DNA of 64,000 bases from an uncultured Pelagibacteraceae bacterium (lineage in GTDB: Bacteria; Pseudomonadota; Alphaproteobacteria; Pelagibacterales; Pelagibacteraceae): assembly GCA_902515095.1 (NCBI GenBank), contig CABXTC010000005.1, positions 34,666 through 98,665 on the forward strand. The letters are read 5' to 3'. The position numbers and the translations under genes were made by a program. The notes under the pieces were generated by a model that was not told the origin of the DNA, searched no databases, and worked only from the letters and a program-made list of their open reading frames with translations. This document shows positions 8,471 through 16,202 of the stretch, one piece after another. How positions within the stretch are numbered: position 1 is the stretch's first letter; every line of letters starts with the position of its first letter.

Positions 8471-9024
8471 TTTACGTTATAGACCATAAAGACTCTTTTA
8501 CACATAATGTTGTTCATCAATTTTCGTTATTTGATAAAGTTGAGTGTGATAATTACAACAATATTGATGAGATAAAACTTAACAAAGCAAAAGTAATTGT
8601 TTTTTCTCCTGGCCCAGGAAACCCTAAGAACTATCCATTAACTTCAAAAATTTATAATAAATTTAAAGGAAAAAAAAAAATAATTGGAATTTGTTTAGGA
8701 TTTCAACAAATATTATTTAGCGAAGGTGCTAAAATTATTGAGCAAAATAAAATTTATCATGGTTATCAATCGAGCATTAAAGTTCACAGCAAAAATTCAT
8801 TATTTAAAAAAAATCAAATTTTCAAAGTAGGTCGCTATCATTCCTTAAAATTAAAAGAACCTTTTAAAATTAAAGATTTTGAGATAACTATGAGATGTTT
8901 GGAATCAAAAGTAGCAATGGCTTTTGAAAATAACAAGGATAAAATTTATGGATTTCAATTTCACCCAGAATCTTTTTTAACTATCAATGGTAACTTTCTT
9001 ATTAAAAAAATCTTATCGTCTTAG
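8467..9024 (+). CDS. pabA: Aminodeoxychorismate synthase glutaminase component (PabA)
   Basis: A 185-residue class I glutamine amidotransferase that supplies ammonia to PabB. It begins with the family sequence YVIDHKDSFTHNV, has VFSPGPGNP (oxyanion region), the nucleophile Cys76 in GICLGFQQI, and the His166/Glu168 pair in FQFHPESF. PabA and TrpG proteins are close and sometimes shared; the coupling to pabB (four-base overlap) and to pabC suggests the folate role here. The 3' end overlaps pabC by 38 bases. Confidence 0.9.
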   Translation: MIYVIDHKDSFTHNVVHQFSLFDKVECDNYNNIDEIKLNKAKVIVFSPGPGNPKNYPLTSKIYNKFKGKKKIIGICLGFQQILFSEGAKIIEQNKIYHGYQSSIKVHSKNSLFKKNQIFKVGRYHSLKLKEPFKIKDFEITMRCLESKVAMAFENNKDKIYGFQFHPESFLTINGNFLIKKILSS

Positions 9025-9763
9025 AAATCTACAAGAAATAGATTTTAAAGATTTATGGGGTGATCATGGAATTTTTACAACTATGTGGATTTTTGGCAAA
9101 CCACCAAAAATTTTATTTTTTAAAGATCATCTTTCCAATCTTCTTAAATCCTTAAAGAAATATAAAATAAAAAAAAGATCTATTAAGAGTGATATTTTGC
9201 AAATATTAAATGAAAATTTATCTAAAAAAAAAAATTATAATCATCTATTAAGAGTCGCTTTAAATAAAAACACTATATCAATATCTTTAAGAAAACGTTT
9301 AATTCCAAAATTGAATTTTAATTTAAAACTTGTTAATCTTAAAAGAGAAAAACCACAATTTAAAAACTTAAAATATAAAAAAATTTTATTTCATTTATCT
9401 AAAATGGATAATACTAAATCTGATATTGGTCTTGTTTTTAATAAGAAACTTTTTGAAACAGGTACCTCTAATCTTTTGTTTGTTAAAAATAATAAAATTT
9501 TTACACCAAAAAAAGATTATTATGAGGGTATAACATATAAATTTTTTAGATCTAAAATTAAGAAAATTTATAAAAGAGAAATTTTCGTTAAAGAATTGTT
9601 GAAATTTGATGAAATATTATTGATAGGTTCTGGTAAGGGTGTAGCTTCAGTTAAAACAATTAAACAAATTGGTTGGAAAAGAAAAAAAGTAAAACACTAT
9701 AATATATTTTTAAAGTATTACCGTTCGGCTATTAAAAATTCTGATTTATATAAGTTTAATTAA
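8987..9763 (+). CDS. pabC: Aminodeoxychorismate lyase-like class IV aminotransferase (PabC)
   Basis: A fold-type IV PLP protein of up to 258 residues. HGIFTTMWIFGKPPKILFFKDHLSNL is the family N-terminal core, KMDNTKSDIGLVF carries the likely PLP lysine, and LFETGTSNLLFVKNNKIFTP is the conserved central beta stretch. PabC converts 4-amino-4-deoxychorismate to p-aminobenzoate and pyruvate, completing the pathway begun by the two genes upstream. The ATG at 8987 makes an unusually long 38-base overlap with pabA; the true start may be a non-ATG codon a little downstream, since homology-like sequence begins around residue 24. Confidence 0.8.
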   Translation: MVTFLLKKSYRLRNLQEIDFKDLWGDHGIFTTMWIFGKPPKILFFKDHLSNLLKSLKKYKIKKRSIKSDILQILNENLSKKKNYNHLLRVALNKNTISISLRKRLIPKLNFNLKLVNLKREKPQFKNLKYKKILFHLSKMDNTKSDIGLVFNKKLFETGTSNLLFVKNNKIFTPKKDYYEGITYKFFRSKIKKIYKREIFVKELLKFDEILLIGSGKGVASVKTIKQIGWKRKKVKHYNIFLKYYRSAIKNSDLYKFN

Positions 9764-10161
9764 TGAAAGATCCAAATAACCCATGTTTATTTTGTAATAC
9801 TAGAAAGAGTGGTTTTACTCTTCAGAATGAATTGGCCTATGCAAGTTATGACACCTATCCTGTTTCCAAACATCATTGCTTGATAATACCAAAAAGACAT
9901 ATAAAAGATTTTTTTGAATTAACTGATAAAGAATTATTAGCCTGCAATGATCTTATTAAAAAAGTCAAAGATGAAATAAAAAAAAAAGACCCAAATATTA
10001 ATGGTTTTAATCTTGGAACAAATATAGGTAAGGCGTCAGGTCAATCTATTTTACACTGTCACTTTCATTTAATCCCTCGAAGATTAGGAGATGTTGAGAA
10101 TCCTCAGGGGGGAGTAAGATCAGTTATCCCCAATAAGCAACACTATAAAAGAAAAAAATAG
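9763..10161 (+). CDS. HIT-family nucleotide hydrolase
   Basis: A 132-residue HIT protein. The histidine triad is His98, His100 and His102 in HCHFHLIPRR, with NIGKASGQSILH before it; CLFCNT near the N-terminus may help bind zinc. HIT enzymes cleave nucleoside phosphoramidates or dinucleoside polyphosphates. It is the last gene of the run starting at the cystathionine beta-lyase gene and shares one base with the pabC stop (TAATG). Exact substrate unknown. Confidence 0.92.
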   Translation: MKDPNNPCLFCNTRKSGFTLQNELAYASYDTYPVSKHHCLIIPKRHIKDFFELTDKELLACNDLIKKVKDEIKKKDPNINGFNLGTNIGKASGQSILHCHFHLIPRRLGDVENPQGGVRSVIPNKQHYKRKK

Positions 10162-10177
10162 CCTGTTATTTAAGGTT

Positions 10178-10198
10178 AATTGCGATGAGTTAGCAATT
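10178..10198. other. Inverted repeat downstream of the HIT gene / upstream of aprM
   Basis: AATTGC and GCAATT form a perfect six-base stem around a nine-base loop (GATGAGTTA). A second weak stem, CTATTT with AAATAG, follows immediately. The elements begin 17 bases after the HIT stop. They could end the preceding operon, although no clean T-run follows, or be part of the apr leader. The stems are short and AT-rich. Confidence 0.35.
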
Positions 10199-10226
10199 GA
10201 ACTATTTTTTCAAATAGATTAGAAAC

Positions 10227-10248
10227 TTTAAAAATTAGTTTAAAAATT
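10227..10248. repeat. Tandem direct repeat in the apr leader
   Basis: The ten-base unit TTTAAAAATT occurs twice with a period of 12 bases, 17 to 38 bases before the aprM start. It could be a half-site pair for a regulator, or simply a low-complexity AT stretch; the surrounding DNA is so AT-rich that chance is a serious alternative. A Shine-Dalgarno-like AAGGCGG lies just before the aprM ATG. Confidence 0.3.
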
Positions 10249-10264
10249 CTAACATAAGGCGGAT

Positions 10265-11059
10265 ATGTTTAATACAAACCCATTTTCTGTTTTAGCAGAA
10301 ACAATTCCCCCTATAGCAATGCAGGGTTTTATAGTTGCAATGATAATTTTAATAGCCCTTGGTACTATTATTCAAATGATACATCATAAAAATCTTACAT
10401 ATTTTTTCAATAATGCAAAAAAAGCAAAATTATCTGCTACTAAAGAACTAGGTTTTGGAGAAAAGACATCGATTATTGCAAAAACAACAGTTGTTGATAT
10501 TGGTACGACCTCAGAACTTGGTTTTGGTAAAAGAAGACTAGCTCACGTACTTGGCATGTATGGAACAATTTTATTTTGGGTTTCATCAGGTATTTTAGTT
10601 TTTGGTTATACTGGAGTTGGTAAATCGAATTCAGAAATGTGGTCTATGCTATGGCATGCAGGTGCAATTTTAACTTGCTTAGGTGGTTACTGGTTCTGGT
10701 TTTTTTTAAGAGTTGATGTTTCAGCAGAAGCACACCCTTGGTATAGAATTATTAAAGCAGACTTGTTTGTATTGGCTTTGTTAGCATGTGCAACTTTCGG
10801 TTTAGCTTGGTCATATACTCAATTTAATGGACAGATTGGTCTATCATATCTATTTTTTATTTTATTTGTTGCCGCAAATTTGATTTTGTTTGGTGGAGTT
10901 TATTGGTCAAAATTTGCGCATATGTTTTACAAACCAGGAGCAGCAATACAGAAGAACTTAGCAGAAGCTGACGGTTCAAGAGACAATCTTCCACCTCCAG
11001 CAGATGCACCTGAGCAATTTGGTCTAGGTATAAAAAGAGAAGAGCCAAAACACTATTAA
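10265..11059 (+). CDS. aprM: Adenylylsulfate reductase membrane subunit AprM
   Basis: A 264-residue membrane protein with five or six helices, resembling the nitrate reductase gamma/QmoC class: GKRRLAHVLGMYGTILFWVSSG, then MLWHAGAILTCLGGYWFWFF, contain histidines suited to bind heme. The tail is soluble and proline-rich. In sulfur-oxidising lineages an AprM of this kind is encoded directly before aprBA and is thought to anchor the soluble reductase and exchange electrons with the quinone pool. The order aprM-aprB-aprA here is exactly that. Start is ATG, with AAGGCGG close upstream. Confidence 0.82.
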   Translation: MFNTNPFSVLAETIPPIAMQGFIVAMIILIALGTIIQMIHHKNLTYFFNNAKKAKLSATKELGFGEKTSIIAKTTVVDIGTTSELGFGKRRLAHVLGMYGTILFWVSSGILVFGYTGVGKSNSEMWSMLWHAGAILTCLGGYWFWFFLRVDVSAEAHPWYRIIKADLFVLALLACATFGLAWSYTQFNGQIGLSYLFFILFVAANLILFGGVYWSKFAHMFYKPGAAIQKNLAEADGSRDNLPPPADAPEQFGLGIKREEPKHY

Positions 11060-11090
11060 TATGTTATTAAAAAAAGGAGAAAATTAAATT

Positions 11091-11561
11091 ATGTCAACTT
11101 TTGTATACATGACTAGATGTGATGGCTGTGGCCATTGTGTGGATATTTGTCCATCTGATATTATGCACATAGATGAAAATATTAGACGTGCAAAAAATAT
11201 AGAACCAAATTTTTGTTGGGAATGTTATTCTTGTGTTAAAGCTTGCCCTAATCATGCAATTGATGTTAGAGGTTATGCTGACTTTGCACCTATGGGTCAT
11301 AGTGTTAGAGTAAGAAGGGAAGAAGAAAAAGGAACAATTTCTTGGAAGATTAAATTTAGAAATGGAACTGAAAAAAATTTTGTTTCTCCAATAACAACTA
11401 AACCTTGGGGTAAGTTTATTCCAAAACTTGCTGAAGGTGATAAACCAAATCAAGGAGAAATTAATTCTCAAAGACTTTATACAGAGCCAGAAGGTTTAAA
11501 TACTAATGGAGAATTACCATCAGTACCTAAAGACTCATTTAAAAAAGGAGTTTATTATTAA
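11091..11561 (+). CDS. aprB: Adenylylsulfate reductase beta subunit (AprB)
   Basis: A 156-residue ferredoxin-type subunit carrying two [4Fe-4S] clusters: Cys10, 13, 16, 20 in CDGCGHCVDICP and Cys42, 45, 48, 52 in CWECYSCVKACP. It relays electrons between the FAD of AprA and the membrane partner. The remaining hundred residues form the tail that wraps around AprA in known structures. A strong Shine-Dalgarno AAGGAG lies 11 bases before the ATG. The stop TAA shares one base with the aprA ATG, ensuring matched synthesis. Confidence 0.95.
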   Translation: MSTFVYMTRCDGCGHCVDICPSDIMHIDENIRRAKNIEPNFCWECYSCVKACPNHAIDVRGYADFAPMGHSVRVRREEEKGTISWKIKFRNGTEKNFVSPITTKPWGKFIPKLAEGDKPNQGEINSQRLYTEPEGLNTNGELPSVPKDSFKKGVYY

Positions 11562-13420
11562 TGGCTAAACATAAAACACATTATGAAGAGTGTGATGTAT
11601 TAGTTGTTGGCGGAGGTATGGCGGGAACCGGTGCTACTTTTGAAGCTAGACATTGGGGTAGAGACTTAAAAATTGTTTGTGTTGAAAAAGCCAATATAGA
11701 CAGAAGTGGAGCTGTAGCTCAAGGTTTGTATGCAATTAACTGTTATATGGGAATGCAATGGGATGAAAATCAACCAGAGGATCATGTTAGATATGCTAGA
11801 AACGATCTGATGGGAATGGTTAGAGAAGACCTAGGATACGATATGGCCCGACATGTAGACTCTACAGTACATATGTTTGATGAGTGGGGTTTACCCATGA
11901 TGAAAAATGAAAAAACTGGAAGATATTTAAGAGAAGGTAAATGGCAAATAATGATCCATGGGGAAAGTTATAAACCGATTGTTGCAGAAGCAGCAAAAAA
12001 ATCTGCTGACAAAATTTATAATAGAATAATGGTTACCCATTTATTAATGGATGAGGCTAAGGAAAATAGAATTGGTGGAGCAGTTGGATTTAATATGAGA
12101 ACTGGAGATTTTCATGTATTTAGAGCTAAAGCAGTAATTGTTGCAGCAGGTGGTGCTTCACATATTTTTAAACCTCGTGCTGTTGGTGAAGGAATGGGAA
12201 GAACTTGGTATGCTCCATGGAGCAATGGTTCTGCTTATGCATTACCAATCGCTGCAGGTGCAAAAATGACTCAAATGGAAAATAGAATTGTTTTATGTAG
12301 ATTTAAAGATGGTTATGGCCCCGTAGGAGCCTATTTTTTACATTTAAAAACTTATACACAAAATGCAAACGGAGAGAATTATGAAAAAAAATGGTATAAT
12401 CAAACTAAAGAATTAGTTGGAGAATATATTGATCATCATCCAACTCCTACTTGCTTAAGAAATCATGCATTCATCCAAGAAACTATGGCAGGCGGTGGAC
12501 CTATTCAAATGGTAACAACTGAGGCTTTTCAAGATCCACATTTAGAAACAGTAGGTTGGGAAAATTTTTTAGGAATGACAGTTGGTCAAGCAGTTGTTTG
12601 GGCTTCACAAAACATTGATCCAAAATATACTAATCCTGAATTAACAACTTCTGAACCTTATGTTATGGGTTCTCACGCAACATGTTCAGGAGCATGGGTG
12701 AGTGGACCAGAAGATCTTTCTCCACCAGAATATTTCTGGGGTTATAATAGAATGTTAACTATTGATGGATTGTTTGGTGCAGGAGATACAGTTGGTGGAA
12801 GTGCACATAAATTCTCGTCAGGTTCATTTACAGAAGGCAGATTAGCAGCAAAAGCAGCTGTAAAGTACATAGAAGACAAAAAAGCTGATGGTATTTCAGT
12901 ATCTGACAAGCAATGTGAGAATTTTAAAGTTAAAGTTTATAAACCTTTAGAAACTTACACAGTTGCTCAAAATGAAATTACTGGAGGTACTGTTTCTCCT
13001 AGTTATATATCCCCAATACAAGGTCTTCAAAGACTTCAAAGAATTATGGATGAGTATGTAGGAGGAATTGCGACCAACTATATGACCAATGATAATATGC
13101 TTAAAAGAGGATTGGAATTATTAGCTTGGTTAGAGGAAGATTTAGAAAAAGTAGGAGCAGAGGACTATCATCAGTTAATGAGAGCTTGGGAGCTTAAACA
13201 TAGAGCTTTAACCTCACAATGTGTAACTGAACATACACTATTTAGAGAAGAAACACGTTGGCCAGGGTATTATTATAGAGGAGACCATATGAAACTTGAT
13301 GATGATAATTGGCATTGTCTAACTGTTTCTAGAAGAGATCCAAAAACTGGCAAATTCTCAATGGAAAAAGTACCTGTGTATCATATTGTAGATGAGAATG
13401 AGAAGAAGAAAGCCTCTTAA
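11561..13420 (+). CDS. aprA: Adenylylsulfate reductase alpha subunit (AprA)
   Basis: A 619-residue flavoprotein of the fumarate reductase / AprA family with the FAD-binding VLVVGGGMAGTG at residues 13-24, AVAQGLYAINCYMG around residue 50, and GLFGAGDTVGGSAHKFSSGSF late in the FAD domain. The enzyme interconverts APS and sulfite plus AMP. Next to Xsc, SuyAB and sulfite exporters, and with no dsr genes or ATP sulfurylase in view, the likely direction is sulfite to APS. The subunit is full length with no disruption. The 116-residue protein gene follows after 24 bases. Confidence 0.96.
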   Translation: MAKHKTHYEECDVLVVGGGMAGTGATFEARHWGRDLKIVCVEKANIDRSGAVAQGLYAINCYMGMQWDENQPEDHVRYARNDLMGMVREDLGYDMARHVDSTVHMFDEWGLPMMKNEKTGRYLREGKWQIMIHGESYKPIVAEAAKKSADKIYNRIMVTHLLMDEAKENRIGGAVGFNMRTGDFHVFRAKAVIVAAGGASHIFKPRAVGEGMGRTWYAPWSNGSAYALPIAAGAKMTQMENRIVLCRFKDGYGPVGAYFLHLKTYTQNANGENYEKKWYNQTKELVGEYIDHHPTPTCLRNHAFIQETMAGGGPIQMVTTEAFQDPHLETVGWENFLGMTVGQAVVWASQNIDPKYTNPELTTSEPYVMGSHATCSGAWVSGPEDLSPPEYFWGYNRMLTIDGLFGAGDTVGGSAHKFSSGSFTEGRLAAKAAVKYIEDKKADGISVSDKQCENFKVKVYKPLETYTVAQNEITGGTVSPSYISPIQGLQRLQRIMDEYVGGIATNYMTNDNMLKRGLELLAWLEEDLEKVGAEDYHQLMRAWELKHRALTSQCVTEHTLFREETRWPGYYYRGDHMKLDDDNWHCLTVSRRDPKTGKFSMEKVPVYHIVDENEKKKAS

Positions 13421-13444
13421 AATATATCAAATAAGTAAAAATCT

Positions 13445-13795
13445 ATGGACCTTTTAGCTAAAACTGATGAGGAGATATTCAAAATAGGTAAACCATTTTG
13501 GGAAAATTTAGTTAGATCTTCAAACCTTAAAGATTATGGAGGATTTACAAGAGATTTTTCAACACAAATGCTTTTTGGGGCAAATGAAGTTGAGCTTGGA
13601 AAGCAATGGGCTAATAATAAAATAATTACCAATTTAGATGAAACTTATAAGCCTTTTGGTACATTAAAAAGAGGTGATCACGTTACCGTGCTTATTAAAC
13701 AGACAAATAAAGAAATTCCAGGGGAGTTTTTAGGCAGATTAGTTCTTGGGGTCGAGGATAGTGAAGTGAAGGTGTTTGGAGCAACAATTTATTAA
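13445..13795 (+). CDS. Uncharacterised 116-aa protein of the apr operon
   Basis: A soluble, cysteine-free protein starting MDLLAKTDEEIFKIGKPFWE, with a helical N-terminal half and a probably beta-rich C-terminal half (FGTLKRGDHVTVLIKQTN, then FLGRLVLGVEDSEVKVFGATIY). I recognise no domain. It lies 24 bases behind aprA in the same direction with no terminator between, so it is expected to be made with AprMBA; roles in cofactor loading, assembly or APS handling are guesses from position only. Coding style matches the neighbours, so recent transfer is not suggested. Confidence 0.85.
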   Translation: MDLLAKTDEEIFKIGKPFWENLVRSSNLKDYGGFTRDFSTQMLFGANEVELGKQWANNKIITNLDETYKPFGTLKRGDHVTVLIKQTNKEIPGEFLGRLVLGVEDSEVKVFGATIY

Positions 13796-13863
13796 TTTGA
13801 TCAATTGATAAAATATTAATTATAGTTTGACAATTTTTTTACTGGGTGTATTGAGAAATATAG

Positions 13864-13998
13864 ATGCACTTTCCAAATATAAAAATTCCCCAAAAAATTA
13901 AAGATAATAAAACTAAATTTATTAAGACTGGGATTTTTTCAGCAATAGGTGCTTGTTGGGGAGTAATCATAGTTGGAACATTTGTAACTTTTAATTAA
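13864..13998 (+). CDS. Small membrane protein between apr and tauE-like genes, 44 aa
   Basis: The frame begins MHFPNIKIPQKIKDNKTKFI, followed by one hydrophobic helix (TGIFSAIGACWGVIIVGTFVTF) and the stop 28 bases before the TauE/SafE gene. An N-terminal basic, polar segment followed by a single helix predicts a bitopic inner-membrane protein. A TTGACA box and a TATTGA hexamer 16 bases on lie just upstream and could be a promoter separating it from apr. No family recognised; reading frame and composition are the only support. Confidence 0.5.
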   Translation: MHFPNIKIPQKIKDNKTKFIKTGIFSAIGACWGVIIVGTFVTFN

Positions 13999-14026
13999 GT
14001 TATATTAATAGTTTTTTTATTTAAAG

Positions 14027-15121
14027 ATGGACGTTTTTTTACCTATAGCTCAAGTATTTGTGAATCCTATTGAAATACTTTTGTTAAGTGCAATTGTTGG
14101 TGTACTTTCAGGTTTATTTGGTGTTGGAGGTGGTTTTCTAATGACACCTTTTTTAATTTTTATGGGAGTTCCACCAGCTTATGCAGTTGCAAATGAAGCA
14201 AATAATATTTTAGCTACCTCTGTATCAGGATCTACAACACATTATTTAAAAAACACTTTAGATTATAAGATGGGTTTAATGATTGTAATTGGTGGTTCTA
14301 TAGGAACTGCCTTAGGAATTTATACTTTTACTTATTTTCAAGATATTGGAAAAATAGATACCGTTATTTCTCTAGCTTACATGTATATACTAGCAATTAT
14401 TGGCACATTAATGCTTGTAGAAAGTCTTGGAGAAATCGATAAAGCAAAAAAAAATATTGTAGAAAGAAAAAAGTTACACGTTCATTATTGGATACATGGC
14501 CTTCCTTTAAGAATGAGATTTCCAAAATCAAAATTATATGAAAGTGTGTTTACACCAATTATAATAGGACTGGTAGTTGGATTTATTGCTGCAATAATGG
14601 GGATAGGTGGTGCTTTCATTTTGGTACCCGCTATGATCTATATTATTAAAATGCCAACAAGATTGGTTCCGGGCACTTCTTTATTTGTAACAATTTTTGT
14701 AAGTGTGATTGTTACTTTTTTACACTCTATTAACTATGGTTCGATTGACTTAATGTTAGTTGTTATGTTGGTAGTTGGATCAATAGTCGGGGTTCAAATT
14801 GGTCAAAAACTTGGAGAACAAATTGATAGTTCAGGATTAAAAGCTTTATTAGCAATTTTATTATTAGTCGTTGGAATAATCATCGCTTATGATACTTTTT
14901 TTGCAGAAGAAATTCAGAAAGAAACAATCAAAGTAGTAGATAAGGATTTTAATTTCTTTTCTAAGTTTATTAAAGAATTTTCAAAAGATATGCCTTTCTT
15001 CTATGGATTATTCTCGATTTTATTTGCAGTCTCTCTTGGAATTGCTGCAGCATTTATAAGGAGATCTATTTCAAATTTTAGAAAAAAATATTTTAATAAA
15101 ACTGTAAAACAATCTAAATAA
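14027..15121 (+). CDS. TauE/SafE-family permease, probable sulfite/sulfonate exporter
   Basis: A 364-residue membrane protein with about eight helices and the two-repeat architecture of TauE/SafE: GVLSGLFGVGGGFLMTPFLI near the N-terminus and VVGFIAAIMGIGGAFILVPAMI in the second half, each followed by PxxxAxxTSL-type segments (VPGTSLFVTIF). Family members are linked to export of sulfite or sulfoacetate during sulfonate breakdown. Position between aprMBA and the suyAB/xsc genes supports sulfite export. A loop of about 50 residues between the repeats and a long C-terminal part with one more helix are present. Ends overlap the convergent yeiH-like gene by eight bases. Confidence 0.85.
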   Translation: MDVFLPIAQVFVNPIEILLLSAIVGVLSGLFGVGGGFLMTPFLIFMGVPPAYAVANEANNILATSVSGSTTHYLKNTLDYKMGLMIVIGGSIGTALGIYTFTYFQDIGKIDTVISLAYMYILAIIGTLMLVESLGEIDKAKKNIVERKKLHVHYWIHGLPLRMRFPKSKLYESVFTPIIIGLVVGFIAAIMGIGGAFILVPAMIYIIKMPTRLVPGTSLFVTIFVSVIVTFLHSINYGSIDLMLVVMLVVGSIVGVQIGQKLGEQIDSSGLKALLAILLLVVGIIIAYDTFFAEEIQKETIKVVDKDFNFFSKFIKEFSKDMPFFYGLFSILFAVSLGIAAAFIRRSISNFRKKYFNKTVKQSK

Positions 15122-16187
15122 AAAGTTTTAAATAAACTTCTATTGTTAAAATGCAAACCAACCCTACAGTCAACATGGAAATAAAACCAACAACAAATGG
15201 CTTGTAACCCATATTTCTAATATCTAAAAGATTTGTTGACAAACCAATAGCAGCCATAGCCATAGTCAAAAAAACTTTTGAAAAAAATTTAATAAAATTG
15301 ATTGTTTCATTCCAGATATAACTATTATTTGTAACAAAGATTTGATCACCCACATTTCTTAAAATAATCATTCCCACAAAACCTAAAACAAAGTAAGGAA
15401 AAATTTTTATTATAGAGTAATTTTTTTCTTTGGTTGAGCCTCTATTGTACAAAAAAGCAAAAAGTGGGATCATTATAATTAAAAACGTATTTCTAATAAG
15501 CTTAGTTATGGTTGCTATATTTAAAGTTTCAGGACTATCAAATTGTTGGTCGTAAATAAGACCTGCTGCAGCAACCTGAGAAGTTTCATGTATTGCAGTA
15601 CCTAAAAAAAGACCTGTAAAAAGAGAATTTCCATCAAAGTAAAAATTTGCAAAATAGGGGTATAACAACATTGATAATATTCCAAATAAAGTAATATTTG
15701 CTATAGCGTAGGACACCTCATTTTTATTAGCTTTAATTACAGGAGCTGTTGCCATAATCGCTGTTGTTCCGCAAACAGTACTTCCTATTGATATGAGATA
15801 AGCCATTCTAGTGGGTATCTTCAATATTTTTATCAAAAGTTTGATTGCAATTAAAACACTTATTATACAAATCAATATTAGTGGAATAGCAATTTTTCCA
15901 AACTCTAAAAATTCAAACGGTTTTAATTGAATACCTAAAAAAATAATCCCAAGTTTTAATATATATTCTCTACTAAAATCCAAACCCTTTTGAAAAATTT
16001 CTCGAACTTTAAAAAAATTACCAAAAAAAATACCTATAAGTATTGCTATCATTGCAGTTGAGATAGGACTTTTATTATAACCCAGAAGTTCAATACCAAT
16101 AATATTATTAAAACCTTGGGATAGTGAATAAAGGACTAAAGCGAGAATTATACCTGGTAACACTACCAAATATTTTTTTAAAGACAT
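15114..16187 (-). CDS. yeiH: YeiH/UPF0324 family putative sulfate/sulfite exporter
   Basis: A 357-residue protein with about ten helices. SREYILKLGIIFLGIQL, ISIGSTVCGTTAIMATAPVIKA and FLGTAIHETSQVAAAG are family hallmarks of the UPF0324/YeiH group, often annotated as putative sulfate exporters and found beside sulfur-metabolism genes. It precedes nothing on its strand except the convergent TauE/SafE gene and follows suyB by 15 bases, so it is probably the third gene of a suyA-suyB-yeiH unit. Export of sulfite or sulfate made by sulfonate cleavage is the likeliest job; direct proof for the family is thin. Confidence 0.85.
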   Translation of the reverse strand: MSLKKYLVVLPGIILALVLYSLSQGFNNIIGIELLGYNKSPISTAMIAILIGIFFGNFFKVREIFQKGLDFSREYILKLGIIFLGIQLKPFEFLEFGKIAIPLILICIISVLIAIKLLIKILKIPTRMAYLISIGSTVCGTTAIMATAPVIKANKNEVSYAIANITLFGILSMLLYPYFANFYFDGNSLFTGLFLGTAIHETSQVAAAGLIYDQQFDSPETLNIATITKLIRNTFLIIMIPLFAFLYNRGSTKEKNYSIIKIFPYFVLGFVGMIILRNVGDQIFVTNNSYIWNETINFIKFFSKVFLTMAMAAIGLSTNLLDIRNMGYKPFVVGFISMLTVGLVCILTIEVYLKLFI

Positions 16188-16202
16188 TATATGAATTAAT
16201 AA

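Noticed and set aside
11094..11471. Minus-strand open frame of 125 codons opposite aprB
   Set aside because: Antisense shadow of the conserved ferredoxin gene; composition rich in Ser, Thr and Phe without any motif.
13800..13809. Palindrome ATCAATTGAT after the 116-residue protein gene
   Set aside because: Ten bases, AT-rich, no T-run; expected by chance and too short for a terminator.
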